Origin: Aldrovandia affinis
Lineage: Eukaryota; Chordata; Actinopteri; Notacanthiformes; Halosauridae
Reading direction: 5' to 3'
Assembly (NCBI GenBank): GCA_029706075.1
Contig: JAINUG010000130.1
Coordinates: 2,584,383-2,648,382, forward strand
Length of the DNA stretch: 64,000 nucleotides
Under the pieces are notes generated by a model, which was not told where the DNA came from, ran no database searches, and saw only the letters and a list, made by a program, of their open reading frames with translations. Of the stretch, positions 35,530 to 46,395 are shown one piece after another (position 1 is the stretch's first letter; each line of letters opens with the position of its first letter). The translations under genes and the position numbers were made by a program.

Positions 35530-36010
35530 TTCCATTAAACAACTTTTTTAGAACCAGTCTGATGTTCCATGAGGCCAAAAACACATGTCAATCAGACCTA
35601 CGTGTCATGAGAAGATGTTTATTTTGTGTGTTTCATATAATAAATCATAGGTCCTTGTGGCAAATGTGTTCTATGAAATTAGATAAATCCAGGAAAAATG
35701 TTTACAATAGGCCAAATGGTTCAAGAGTTATGGTCTTTCAAAATCTGCATTTTCAATAACCTGTTAGCACCATCACTTGTTCAATTGGCACCATATAGTC
35801 AGGGAATATGCTTGACGTATACAAATATGCCAAGTTTGGTGAGTTTTTGAGCATTCCTGTGGATTTTAGTTTTTGAGAATTCCCGTGGAAAACAAATAAT
35901 AAAAACCATCAGAACAACAATCGTGTTGTGGCACCTGCGGTGCTTGGATCCCTAATAAATGTAGCTGCAAGCATCAATAAAGAGGGTTCAAGTTGATAGA
36001 ACACGACTGG
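35530..36010 (+). repeat. fish dispersed repeat with GTAGCTGCAAGC end
   Basis: ACCTACGTGTCATGAGAAGA at about 35599, CCAAGTTTGGTGAGTTTTTG at 35830, ACAACAATCGTGTTGTGGCA at 35912, and the end TAAATGTAGCTGCAAGCATC at 35956 are landmarks of a very abundant repeat I recognise from many teleost genomes. It has no protein and its transposon class is not certain to me. Limits are approximate. Confidence 0.55.
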
Positions 36011-36460
36011 TGACGTGTTCAATCATGAGAGAATTTCCATTCAAATGATGTAATTGGAGGACAGGGTCCACTGTAGGCAGGCATGTTTGCGAGGAGGGTC
36101 TATCTGAAGAAAGACTTACACAACGGTCAAAAGGAAAGACGCTTTCACACTTGTATTTCATTATTTAGTGGATAGTCAGTAGCTAAATCTAATATATAGC
36201 ACAATACAGGTATCTAAAATGGTAATCTATGTGTAAAAATAATTTGAAATGCATATGGCATCAGCCTCCATCTGACTGGTATTATACTTTACAAATGTTG
36301 AAATATTGTAGCATTATCTACCAGGCTCAAACCCACAATCTCCCAATCCCAACCAAATTCAACAACCACAACAACACTGTACAGTACTGTACAGACAACC
36401 TTGGACACCAGTCGAGGTAATAGATTTTAATTATGAAGGGTTTAAAAATATAAACATGTA
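36011..36460. other. unique sequence
   Basis: Nothing recognised. Confidence 0.3.
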
Positions 36461-36832
36461 AGTTGTAACAATGGCGGCACGGTGGTGCAGTGGATAGCAC
36501 TGTCGCCTCACAGCAAGAAGATCTCGGGTTCGAATCCAGGCCGGGGGCCTTTCTGTGTGGAGTTTGCATGTTCTCCCCGTGTCCGCGTGAGTTTCCTCCG
36601 GGTACTCCGGTTTCTTCCCACAGTCCAAAGACATGCACATTAGGCTAATTGGAGAGTCTAAATTGCCCGTAGGTATGAGTGTGTGAGTGAATGGTGTATG
36701 TAGTGCGATGGATTGGCGACCTGTCCAGGGTGTATTCCTGCCTCTCGCCCCAATGCATGCTGGGATAGGCTCCAGCCCCCCCGCGACCCTAACTAGGAAT
36801 AAGCGGCTGAAGATGAGATGAGTTGTAACAAT
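36461..36832 (+). repeat. full-length tRNA-derived SINE with 12-bp target duplication
   Basis: AGTTGTAACAAT at 36461-36472 and 36821-36832 flanks a 348-bp element. The head GGCGGCACGGTGGTGCAGTG then GATAGCACTG gives an A box; CGGGTTCGAATCCAGG (about 36526) is a good B box. The body carries GTTTGCATGTTCTCCCCGTG and GGATTGGCGACCTGTCCAGG, and the element ends in a GATGAGATG short-repeat tail. This is the reference copy for the truncated insertions at 7574 and 32875. The open frames across it are not genes. Confidence 0.96.
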
Positions 36833-38010
36833 AGCTGGAATAGGTGCAAAATACAGTGTTTACCAATACCAAAGACAGAGACACAGGATATTTTGGAACA
36901 AAAACATTCTGCTTTTATTTAGAAGAAAAATGCTTAGGACCCAAATTTAGGACCCAAATTATAAAGCTGTCTACTTGGCAGTTTACCCGTAACAGAATGC
37001 CAAAAAAACTAAACCGTATGTATGGGTAAAGGCTTACACTATTCAGAGTCCACAGTTCATCATCAGGGCAAATAAAAGCTGTGCTAACATCCAAAGACTC
37101 TGCTGACCTATCCATTGGGCGAGGAGTGATTCGCTGTTCTAAGATATACTGTACATCTGTGATATTTAATAAAAAATATAAAGTCAAAAGATGACAGCAG
37201 GGGTGCTGTATTATTTTCATCCTCTGAAGTATGTAATTTTCAACACTCGTTCAACGAATACCGCAGTGTTTATTAAAAAGCATATAATACTATAGGACTG
37301 TGAACATTTCATGGTAAGATAAAGTTGTCAGTTTCAAACTGTACTGGAATATTAAAGCATGTACTGGATTTTTAAAATGATAGGCAAATGGAATGCAAAA
37401 TGTCCATGCATTAGTGGGAATTCAATGTTGCAATTCAGTGTATGTCTTCATACATTGTAAGTAATGAGTCCATAATTCTAAAATTAACTTTAATGATACA
37501 CTAAATAACCAAATTCGGTCTAACAAAGAACAACAGTTAATAAAGAGAAAAATAAAAGCTTTAGAGAATTACATCATTATCAAACTTTCTTGCAAGACTT
37601 AACAGTAGTTATACATTAGTGAATGGTGCAATTATTTTAAACAAAACATTCCATTCATCCAATTCAGGTTTAAATAACACTCCAAGCTATCACTAACTGT
37701 CTCATCTTTATTTGACTTATATGCTTACAATGAATAGTGTTGTTCTAAATAAACAGCAAGCATTTTCCAACTATTTTCAAACATTTATACCTACACCTAA
37801 ATCTGTGAAAATGAGCATGTCCTGGGAACTAATATATAACATATACAGTAAGTACAGGAGGTGAGTATCTATAATCAGAAAAACAAGTGGCAGTGTTTTT
37901 TGAGTGTAATCGGGGCTGCAATTTATGGGCTGCTATGCAGTTTGAGGGCTCCTGGTGCTAAAACCTACCAGGTTATAGTGGATGTTGTTATAAGCGCATT
38001 TCTCCCTCTG
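36833..38010. other. unique AT-rich sequence
   Basis: Contains a tandem GGACCCAAATT at about 36939-36960. Otherwise nothing recognised. Confidence 0.35.
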
Positions 38011-38015
38011 AAACC

Positions 38016-38255
38016 CGGAGAGATTCCGTTTTCATAAACCAGCAGGTAGGGGAATGTGTGGCGCAGCGTGTGGCTGTATTGAAGATATTGTCAGAGTATT
38101 GTGAGTTCGGGACATATTAGCAAGACGTGCTGCACGACAGGCTGGTGTGCGGCCTAAATTGTGAAGCCATTCATTAACGGTTGCTGACTGAAGGAGCACT
38201 TACTTATCAGAAAGCCGTGGAAATCGCTACATCTGTGGAGACGGTTGCAAGAGAA
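38016..38255 (+). pseudogene. Ty3/gypsy-type gag C-terminal fragment
   Basis: One continuous frame from 38016, with TAG and TAA stops, reads VGECVAQRVAVLKILSEYC, then DVLHDRLVCGLNCEAI and LTYQKAVEIATSVET. This is the end of the capsid domain of fish Ty3/gypsy (metaviral) retrotransposons, where VLHDRLVCG and LTYQKA-type motifs are characteristic. The nucleocapsid zinc knuckle expected next (38256-38520) is not visible, so sequence has been lost or decayed. It is in the same orientation as the protease fragment downstream. No LTR was found. Confidence 0.75.
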
Positions 38256-38523
38256 TCCCAGTAGCTTAGTAACTCATTTAAAGTGAATTCACTCTCCCTG
38301 TCTTCCAGCAATTCACATAGCAAATGTGCGCGTTGTGAAAAGACAAATCATAATGAGAATGACTTATTACAAGGAACAACAGTGCCACAACAACAAAGGT
38401 CACATCTTGCGTGCAGGTAGAGGCACAAAGACGGAAACTAAAGAGGGAAAAATAGCAAACAAGGGAAAAGCTGTGAAATAGAGAGACACTTTCAAATAGA
38501 AGCATGTGCCCCATGTGGAGGAA

Positions 38524-38750
38524 AAATAAATGTCAAGTGATGACAATAATACTGAGACTGATTCAGAGTTAGCACTATATACAATGGCCCAGAGAGGTGA
38601 ATTGTCACACATTGAAGAAGTGACTTTAGATATGAAACTGGATACAGGGGCTGCAGTTTCACTTATTTCAAATGACCTATATATGGAAAAGTTAGCCCAT
38701 TTACCATTGTGCCCCACTGATATTTTCCTAAAACATACAAATGCGATGTG
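38524..38750 (+). pseudogene. Ty3/gypsy-type protease fragment
   Basis: The frame contains LDTGAAVSLIS, the aspartic-protease active-site motif D-T-G-A with its hydrophobic follow-up. It is preceded by an acidic Ser/Asp-rich linker and followed by HLPLCPTDIFLKH, as in fish gypsy polyproteins just upstream of reverse transcriptase. The fragment stops before any reverse transcriptase. An L2 LINE end begins about 150 bp downstream. Together with the gag fragment it is the relic of one element. Not functional. Confidence 0.8.
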
Positions 38751-38899
38751 ATTTCTCTAGAGGAGGTTGTTTCAGTACAGTTTTTTAAGTTAAACTGAAC
38801 CAGTAGACAGCAACAGCACATACATAGGCTACATGGAGTAACGTTAGGGCACCACCTAGGGTGTGGGAATGTAACATTCTGAATTAGGCACATAGGTAA

Positions 38900-39515
38900 A
38901 ACATCTCTACTCTTCTCTCTGCACTGGCTCCGCATCGCAGCACGCATCCGATTGAAATCACTGGTGCTTGCTTTTCAAGCGGCTAGAGGAACTGCTCCCC
39001 CTTACCTCCAGACACTCATAACACCCTACACTCCAGTCAGACCCCTCCGCTCTGCCTCCTCTGGCAAACTGACTGTCCCATCCCTCAGGGCGCCCGGCAG
39101 CCGTTCCTCGTGGTGTCGCCTCTTCTCTGACCCCTCGGTGGTGGAATGACCTTCCGCAATCGGTCAGGACCGTGGAAACACTTGCAATCTTCCGCAAGAG
39201 ACTCAAAACCCATCTTTTCAGACTCCACTACCACTGAATTCTGTACATCTAGCCAATTGTCATCACCACTGCCTACTTGTTCAATACTTTTTGTGTATGT
39301 ATCCTTGCTTACTCCTCATTTAAATGTAAAAGAATTAATTAAAATGTACTAACATTTCCTTCCCAGTGTTACAGGTATGGTATGATGTCTATCGCTGTAT
39401 TACTGCACTGATCTCTTGCGTGAACTATGATTGTTCTTATCATGTATTAATGCACATCTTGTAAGTCGCTCTGGATAAGAGCGTCTGCTAAATGCTTAAA
39501 ATGTCAAATGTACAC
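38900..39515 (+). mobile_element. 3' end of an L2-clade LINE
   Basis: The coding end begins near LLFSLHWLRIAARIRLKSLV (38904) and continues ARGTAPPYLQTLITPYTP, SSGKLTVPSLRAPGSRSSW to about 39150, where a frameshift falls in the WNDLP region. The untranslated tail ends with CTTGTAAGTCGCTCTGGATA and AGAGCGTCTGCTAAATGC. It is the longest of the three L2 ends here. It is 5'-truncated and inactive. On sequence similarity it and the 11060 and 49884 copies are one family. Confidence 0.9.
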
Positions 39516-39952
39516 CATTTTATTTATTTGCTTGTAGTATTAGCATGTAATTTATTTTGCCACTCCAATCTTTGCACGTTTTTGTGAATGACATTTCTTT
39601 AAAAGTGAAACAATACAAGTTTCTGCTTTGATGAGTGCAGCTGATATACATAGATGAAGCATCAATATTTTTGTTTTAATATAATAAAAGTATTTGTTTT
39701 CTGGAGTGAGTGTCACACCTTTGTGGAAGTTCACATTCTGTATTGCTATGTTGACAGCTCCTACAGTTGTTAAATTAAGTCTTTTACACATGGCTGCATT
39801 TATTATTCACTTTTTATGACACATTTTGAAAATAATGTTATGGCATGTTTGAAAATTAAATTGTAAAAACAAAATTGTAACTTAGAAATCTTATCAGGCC
39901 TACTCACCAGTTGCAAAATCCAATATTTTTCTAATCAAACATACTTTGGGCT

Positions 39953-40740
39953 CTAGCTTAGTGAGGACGGTAGCAAAAACACACCTTGACGGTAGTAGAA
40001 TAGCCACTTTCTCCCATTGCAAACAGAATATTTCCCGCTTCTGCTCATTTCGTGGTCTGCAATAAAGGCGTTTGCATCAACAAGAGTATGGGCGGCACAA
40101 TGGGGCGTGTCAATAAATACATTTGGTGCTGTGCAAGTTTCGTGTCTGATAATTATTATGTGTTTTTGTCCACCCAGGCCACCTTTTAACTCAATTTTTA
40201 ATTGGGTTAGTTTGGTGACGTTATTAATGTGCAATTAACATGAAAATAGAGAGCAGAAAAGTGAGAAATTCCCCATCACACAAGACTGCTTTATAGTTAA
40301 TCCAGTAAATGAACACATTTTAGTATATGAAGCTTACATTAAAATAGACAAGCTAAATGAGTGTGTGCCGCACAGCTTCCTCTTCTTTCTCCCGGACAAC
40401 TATATCAGATTTTCTCAGTAGGAGCCTCTGCAATTGGTTTGGGTGTTGTGGAGTGATAAGCCGTCCAGTTATGTACTTAATTTTATTGTAGTGAAAGCAA
40501 TGAGACGAGGCAGAGAGATGGGACACAGGTCCAGAGAAGAAGCAAGTGTGTCCACAGCACAGTAGCTCTCTTGCAAACAAGTCAACAGAAAATACATTTG
40601 AAACACAATGTAACTCTTCCGGAAACTGAAATAAATATTGCTTGCCAACAGACAATTGTTAATTTTGTCAAAATCCAAAATATTCAGAAATCTAAAATCC
40701 ACTACTTGTTTGTATGAATACAACTTAAATCCTTTCAACA
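39953..40740 (-). repeat. uncharacterised dispersed element, copy 2
   Basis: Reverse-orientation relative of 24741-26190. On the minus strand, 40234-39953 is open for 93 codons (HETCTAPNVFIDTPHC..., ending near the left limit). The same stretch in copy 1 has stops, so coding is doubtful. It is shorter than copy 1 because material between the TCTTGTGTGATGGGG block and the ATTAATACCGTCACC block is absent. Termini are not defined. Confidence 0.5.
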
Positions 40741-40759
40741 TTTTTGGGGTTCATTTTCT

Positions 40760-41555
40760 TTTACGGACAACAACTAATTGTTTGCTGGTTCAAAATTCCC
40801 TATTTGCACATTATTTTTCTCACAGGATACCATTTTGCATTGCCATTTGATGTTGCCTTACTGGACTCATTTGCTAGACCTCCCATGCCTCTGTAGGTGC
40901 CTTCAAATCCATCAAGGCACTTAGCCATTTTCATTCACCATCCAACCAAGGATATTTTTTCTTTCTCCTCACTTTGAGTGGGTGAGGCTGATTATTGAAC
41001 CATCGTCTAAAGAAATACTCTCTCCCTCTCTGCAATTGATGGCATATTTATTTCCCCTGTAGCTTCTGTGACCTTTGGAAAGATTTACTCTCGCCTGAGG
41101 GATTCATTGTCTCTGCATTCTCCGGTGCAAGAAGACATGATTCTGTGTATGCTCAGTCTCATCAATAGAGTGCCAGGAAAGGTGCTATTCTCTCTCTTTC
41201 AGGGAGAATAGCCCCATGATAAATATCTACTTTGTACTGCTGTGCTATTGAAAATGTACACAGTGATTTCATATGGAGGACAAAGAGGTGCAGTGAGCTT
41301 CCAGTTTCGACAGCTTTACAGAATCCCCCCTGATATATCTTCCAGTGGCTTGCACACTGCTAAAGTTTCCGAATGTTCTACAAAACACAAATACAGGTAT
41401 GTAATTGTTAATTTTTGACAATAAGTGCAAAGCATGTGGTATTGCACTTAATGAGGTATGCCCATCTTGCTGTGTCTCTCCGCATAAAAGGGCAGCTTAC
41501 CATGAAGGCTGAATTCAAAGGGGTGAGGATCTGCAATACGTGATTGCACTAGTTT
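40760..41555. other. unique sequence, possibly regulatory
   Basis: 40990-41330 is balanced in composition, non-repetitive and open-frame-free. It may be conserved non-coding DNA, but nothing proves it. Confidence 0.25.
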
Positions 41556-41556
41556 T

Positions 41557-41910
41557 AAAATTCATTTGGAGGGCCTCGGTGGTGTTACGGTTAAAGCATT
41601 TGCCCAGAATGCAGGTTGCCCACTGCGGCCGGGAGTCTCGTTTGGGAACAACAATTGGCTGTCTGCTCCGGGGGAAGGGAGAGCCGGCACGAGCTCGCCG
41701 AGAAGCGCGAAGGGTGTCCCTGTATAAGACAGGTGGGCGAGTTCTGTCTCGGAGGAGGCGGATCATCCCTGGCCTCAGGGTATTGGCTTGACAGGCGGTT
41801 GGCTTATTGGGGAGGGTGAATTGAAAGAAATAGAGCATACAATTGGCCTGAAAATTTGAAGAAAAACTAGGTAAAAATTTCAAATAAATGTATTAAAAAA
41901 TTCATTTGGA
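41557..41910 (+). repeat. tRNA-derived SINE with 14-bp target duplication
   Basis: AAAATTCATTTGGA at 41557-41570 and 41897-41910 flanks the element. The head GGGCCTCGGTGGTGTTACGG then TTAAAGCATTTG gives an A-box region; GGGAGTCTCGTTTGGGA replaces a normal B box. The body has GTCTCGGAGGAGGCGG, and the tail reads ATTGGCCTGAAAATTTGAAG then AAAAACTAGG. It is the same superfamily as 55879 and 58368 but a separate subfamily by its middle part. Confidence 0.9.
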
Positions 41911-42489
41911 AAAAAGGCAAATAAGGAGAAGCAAACCTAATCATGCTTGAAAAAAATCTCATGATCCCCCTAGTGATATATAGCTCAACAAAAAAAAACT
42001 CAATACCTAAAACTGGTCTGCACACTAAATTACTGATAGCAAAATGATAGTTTAGTTACAAGTACACTTTAGAGAACTAAGAATTTAGAGTTGAGGAACA
42101 ATTCTTGATCTACACAGCAATTACATTTTCTCAAGTAATCTTCAGTCCAGGGCTGACTGGAGGTTTTCTGTGCCAGATATAACAGTAGGCAAATCTTACC
42201 AGATTCTACTATGTAAGTCTTGAACCTTGCCAAGAGAATGGCCTCTGCAATGAGCTCAGGATCCTCTATGACTTAACCTTTGTGCTTTTGGAGACCATGA
42301 CCTTTTGGAGAGCTTGAAGAAGTGTGTACTTACATTTTCATCTTGAATGTCACACATACATTCCTGATGGCCTTCTCCTCCAGTGTTGCACTAGCAGATA
42401 AGAGGCGACCAACAAAGCATTGATGTTTTGGATGTTGATACCCAAGATCATTGTCATTTTCCAAGATGGTGCTCTTGTGGGATCAGTGA

Positions 42490-42671
42490 GATTTGAACAA
42501 AAAATATAATAGTATTTCCTGAATCCAGTAGCCTTAACAATCAATTTCCCTTGTTTAACATCACTCTGAATACTGAACACAAGTGGTATTACATATTAAA
42601 CCCTTCACTTATCCTACATGTAAAATATATTTATTTGATTTAATATCATAATTACTACACAGGACACCAAT
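42490..42671 (+). repeat. local duplication block, copy 1, left part
   Basis: Matches 54838-55020: TATTTCCTGAAT..AGTA..CCTTAACA, CACTCTGAATA.TGAACACA, and TATATTTATTTGATTTAAT. It continues after the inserted SINE and Tc1 element at 44239. Divergence is moderate, with many substitutions and small indels. Confidence 0.75.
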
Positions 42672-42759
42672 TATCAGGTCTGTGTGGCTCAGTTTGTAGA
42701 GCACGGTGTTGGCAATGCTTAGGCTGTGAGTTCAATTCCCACTGGGACTACATAAAGTA
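42672..42759 (+). repeat. SINE, 5' part (tRNA-like head), split by a Tc1 element
   Basis: GTGTGGCTCAGTTTGTAGAG is the A-box region and GAGTTCAATTCCCACTGG the B-box region of the SINE family that is intact at 54327. The 3' part with the L2-type tail resumes at 44167. Confidence 0.9.
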
Positions 42760-44166
42760 CACAGCATTAATGAGTACACCCCTTCTGAACATAAACATAT
42801 ATTTCTATTTCTAAATGATCACCATTACAATTCATGGGAAGATGACAAAATTGAAATTTACTAAATTAGGCAACTTTGCTTAAATCAAGGGTTGCAAAAA
42901 TGAGTACACCCTTGATTGAAATCAACAATTATGTAATATTCTAGTACTTTTTATGTCCTCCGTTACTTTGTACTGCACTGACCCTTCTTGGCATCGAGTG
43001 TACAAGTTCACGACATATTGTCACGTCTATCCTGTTCCACTCCTGGAGGATGACCTCCTTGAGTGGCTTGATGTTTGATGGGGAGTGCTGCTCAAATTCC
43101 CACAGGTGCTCAATAGGGTTGAGGTCAGGTGACATACTTGGCCACTGCAGCACTTTCACCTTGTTCTTCCTTAAGAATGCAACAGTGGCCTTGGAAGAGT
43201 GTTTAGGGTCATTGTCACGTTGAAAAAGTGCCCGACGACCCAGGGTGTGGAGAGAGGGTAGCATATTCTCTTTCAAGATTTTGCATCTTCACTGTGGGGA
43301 CAATGTACTTCTCACTGTACTCCTCCCCCTTGCATTTTGGATGCCATCAGATCCAAAAAGATTGACTCTGGTGTTCACCTTTGTCAATATAGGCCTTGGC
43401 AAAGGCTAAACGGGCTTTCTTGTGCTTTGGCTTCAGCACTGGCTTCCTGCATGGACAATAACCATGCATTCCACTTGTATGCAGGGGGCATCTTACTGTG
43501 TGAGGTGAAACAGTCACTCCAGTTTGGCTTTCCACAGCTTTTTTCAGCTCTGAGGCACTTGCTTTGCGATTCTCCTGCACTTTTCTCAGCAAAGATCGCT
43601 CATCGCGAGGTGAAAGCTTACGGCGATGGCCTGAACATTTCAGGGAGCTTGTCACAAGTCCATCCTTTTTTAATTTCTGTATCACTTTTGCTACTGTGTT
43701 CTGACTTAATAACAGTGATGTGCTAATCCTCTGGTACCCTTGTCCTCTTTTGTGCAATGAAATAATTTTCTTTCTGAAGTCTCCAGACAATTCTCTCCCA
43801 TGTGGTGCCATTGTTGTCAGCATTAAGTCTGAGAGTGATTAAATGAGTTAAGTACCACTTTTAATTGTCAACCAATTACACCTGTTTGAGTGTGGTGGTT
43901 CAACAGACTCATCAGCTGATCAATTGCCCTTAACTAGCAGCAGAAAACTTTTTATTACGTTTTATTTTGTAACTTTCAGGAGGGTGTACTCATTTTTGCA
44001 ACATGGCCGTTCAAGAAAATCATATTTTTATGTTTAGTATTGACATGTTTCATTGGTAAATGATAAACCAGAGTTCCTGGAACATTACATCATATAGAAA
44101 CCCCAAATATGCCTTATTTGTAAAGAGAGATAGCTGAATTTGATAGGTTTCAGAGGGGATGCTGTG
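42760..44166 (-). mobile_element. Tc1-like transposon (1.4 kb) inserted in a SINE
   Basis: TA at 42758-42759 and 44167-44168 flanks the element. Outer ends CACAGCAT then ACACCCCTTCTG on the left and CACAGCATCCCCTCTG inverted on the right; about 12 bp is missing from the right one. Inner inverted repeats GTTGCAAAAATGAGTACACC (42891) and its complement (43982) show the double-repeat (IR/DR) arrangement typical of many fish Tc1 elements. It carries the transposase relic at 42941-43823. Confidence 0.93.
42941..43823 (-). pseudogene. Tc1-type transposase with deleted catalytic centre
   Basis: The N-terminal frame (43823-43347) has the paired-like helix-turn-helix region. [20 protein letters not shown] is followed by [19 protein letters not shown] and a basic linker [19 protein letters not shown]. 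The C-terminal frame (43276-42941) holds the second aspartate block FQRDNDPKHSSKATVAFL and SPDLNPIEHLWEFEQH with the last acidic residue, ending in RVSAVQSNGGHKKY. Between them, about 43350-43270, a stop and a deletion remove the first aspartate block and the GGSVMVWG region. The most plausible start is the MAPHG methionine at 43811. The protein cannot be active. Confidence 0.95.
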
Positions 44167-44238
44167 TACTGTATACTGTACACTACTGTAAGTCACTTTG
44201 GATAAAAGCATCTGCTAAATGGCATATATTATTATATT
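44167..44238 (+). repeat. SINE, 3' part with L2-type tail
   Basis: CACTACTGTAAGTCACTTTG then GATAAAAGCATCTGC and a TATTATTATATTATT end. It is the continuation of the head at 42672, separated by the Tc1 element. Confidence 0.9.
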
Positions 44239-44640
44239 ATTGATTAAAACACCAAATTTGTTGATAGGCAGAGCAGTCTGGTGGATCAACCTTCATCAGA
44301 ATATAAAACTCACAAAATATACATACTTAAAATTCAATTAAAATTAAGAGCTGGTTTGTTAAGTTACAACACTTAGACAAAGACAAAATATTCAGCGTCC
44401 AGCCTACAGATATAGGTTCAACTACCTTAACCAATATTAAATCCTAGACATAAAAATGACATGGAACAATCCTGAAAGAGATGAAATGGAAGACAATGTT
44501 GCCAAAAGTGTCTCTGTCCAAATGCAACACATGCAGCCAGTGTGAGCTGGGACCAGATCTCCCAGGAATGCAGGAAAGTGTAGAATCACGCTTGAATTGC
44601 TAGACTCCTCTAACTGAAAAACAAAAACTGAGCCATCAAC
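44239..44640 (+). repeat. local duplication block, copy 1, right part
   Basis: Matches 55020-55380: GGCAGAGCAGTCTGGTGGA, GGTTCAACTACCTTAAC, AATCCTAGACAT, and ACACATGCAGCCAG. It gives the paralogous reference for the SINE and Tc1 insertions. Confidence 0.75.
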
Positions 44641-44649
44641 AGGTCACAC

Positions 44650-45430
44650 TCTAAGTGTTTGAAGGATGGGGGGATGGGGTATTTGGTGAGACACAATATG
44701 CTCAGGCAAGGAATATTGCTACCATGGGACAAGGGCAATCGTACTGCCTAGTCTCATGGGATATACATACCTCTGACCACTTTTTTGCAAAGAACCACAA
44801 ATACGTGCTCTCAGGTACACTTTGTTGCTGTTTCAAAATCAAATGTCCACTGGGGGAGCTAAAGGGAAGTTTGACAGGAGACTGACGGCAGAACAGGCTC
44901 AATATGCTCCTCTCATGTTGAGAATCATGGTGATATCAAACATCACTAGGGCCTGGGGAAGTCAGCTTAGTTTATACCGAGATGCTGGTTGAGCTGATAT
45001 TTGGAGAGGCATAGTATGCTCAAGAGCATTGCTACTAAGTGACGAGGCCAATCATACCATGTGCCCTGGCCTCACTCACTGAGCAGTAAACCCGCCAATG
45101 GTGACCCCACTTGGTCTGCCTGTGCAGGATTACCAAATCTACCTCCCCGACATATACAACAACGCATCAAGCTGCTTGGCATAAATACAACGAGCTATAT
45201 GGCAAAATTATTCAATCAAAATGAGTCAAGGAGAAGGTAGAGGAAGTGGGGGTTGGGGAAAGGCAATCTTTATTTCTATTTTTCAAAATGTTCTTCATTA
45301 ATTGTACTTAGCACCCCCAGTGGACATTTTGTGTTAAAACTGTAGCAAAGTGTACCTGTGAGAACATAATTCTGCTTCTGCAAAAAAGTGGTCAGAGCTA
45401 GGTATATTCCATGAGACAAGGCTGCGGTCG
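44650..45430. repeat. cluster of diverged direct and inverted repeats
   Basis: Unit 44655-44890 contains ATGCTCAGGCAAGGAATATT, TCATGGGATATACATACC, CTGACCACTTTTTTGC and AAATGTCCACTGGGGG. Part of it recurs directly at 45000-45080 (TATGCTCAAGAGCATTGCTA, GACGAGGCCAATCATACC). Its second half recurs inverted at 45290-45430, where the minus strand reads CTGACCACTTTTTTGCAG and AAATGTCCACTGGGGG. The cluster lies beside the hAT transposase fragment and may be that element's subterminal region, but termini are not visible. Confidence 0.6.
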
Positions 45431-45719
45431 TAACACGTTGACCTCCGCTCCCTGATCCATAATTTCCAGCTGATAGGTAGAACTCCAAAATTGTGGTGTG
45501 TGATACTTCATTTGCTTATGAGCATTTAGGTTAGGCCAGTCCATACTCTGTTTGCCTGGGCAGGATTATAAAATGCACCTCCTTGCCTCTGATTCCTCCT
45601 GATCACTATCAGGCTTTTCAGGGCCAGCAATCACCTCAGGCTGGCTCTGTTCACCAAAGAATTTGTGAATGCTTTCACAACGTTCGATCCACTGTCCATT
45701 GTACTTGCAGTGGATGTCA

Positions 45720-46184
45720 TCACGGGCCCCAGCAAGCACTAAAAATGTATGTGACCTTCAGTTGTTTGCAAGCAAAGGCAGCAGATCTTTGCTCCAATGT
45801 GTTTCTGCAAAAGCGGTGGGATGCTACACCAATGCAGCTACGCCGCCTTGCTGTCCAGCAATCTGTAGTGGTGGAAATTAAATCCACTTTACTCATCTCT
45901 GCTATCAGCATTCTCATCATGTGTGTGGCTGCTTCCTGGATCCTGGTGCACACAGTTGGTCTTCATATTACAGTGGTGTTGGGTTGTCGAGTGGTTAGCA
46001 AGCTCTTGAACGCTAGGAGTTCAGCAATGGAGAAGGGCTGAAAACCTTCACATATGAAATCAATGACAAGTATGCGTGTGTGGGTGTGTGGGGGAGTTGT
46101 CTCTTGATTTCTGTTTCTCAATGATATGCAGTCATTGTACTCTTTCGTTTTGGATGGGTGCTTTCTCTCAGAAAAAATCATCAT
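45720..46184 (-). pseudogene. hAT (ZBED-like) transposase fragment
   Basis: On the minus strand one frame, interrupted by a single TGA (45963-45965), reads VIDFICEGFQPFSIAELLAF, then CTRIQEAATHMMRMLIAEMS and ISTTTDCWTARRRSCIGVAS. The PFS..E..AFK and TTDCWTARR..YIGV blocks lie in the first half of the hAT catalytic domain and include its first acidic residue. The zinc-finger BED domain before it and the C-terminal dimerisation region are absent. After ACKQLK the frame breaks; diverged sequence with HKFFGEQ continues to about 45590. The plus-strand frame at 45583-46041 is only its shadow. Confidence 0.82.
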
Positions 46185-46254
46185 ACTAAATGTCTAACAC
46201 ATAACCTTGTTAAACACACTGATAGACAACAGTCCTACAAAGATTTGCTTGCAT

Positions 46255-46290
<36 letters not shown>
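46255..46290. repeat. (AC)n microsatellite
   Basis: About 16 AC units, then ATACACATG. Confidence 0.93.
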
Positions 46291-46292
<2 letters not shown>

Positions 46293-46395
46293 ATGCCACA
46301 TATAACACAAGTTACATGATAGTCCTATATTTTATAAAGTAAAAAATGATTCCATTCATACCAGTCCTTTATGGTTTAGGCTGCATATGTACAGA

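Noticed and set aside
41515-41883. 122-codon minus-strand frame and its plus-strand partners
   Set aside because: Antisense and sense readings of the SINE at 41571-41896.
42145-42180. CAGGGCTGACTGG as a fourth hAT miniature terminus
   Set aside because: Only about 14 bp resembles the family; there is no interior, no partner end and no target duplication.
45583-46041. 152-codon plus-strand open frame
   Set aside because: It lies antisense to the hAT transposase fragment, which shows the real motifs on the minus strand.
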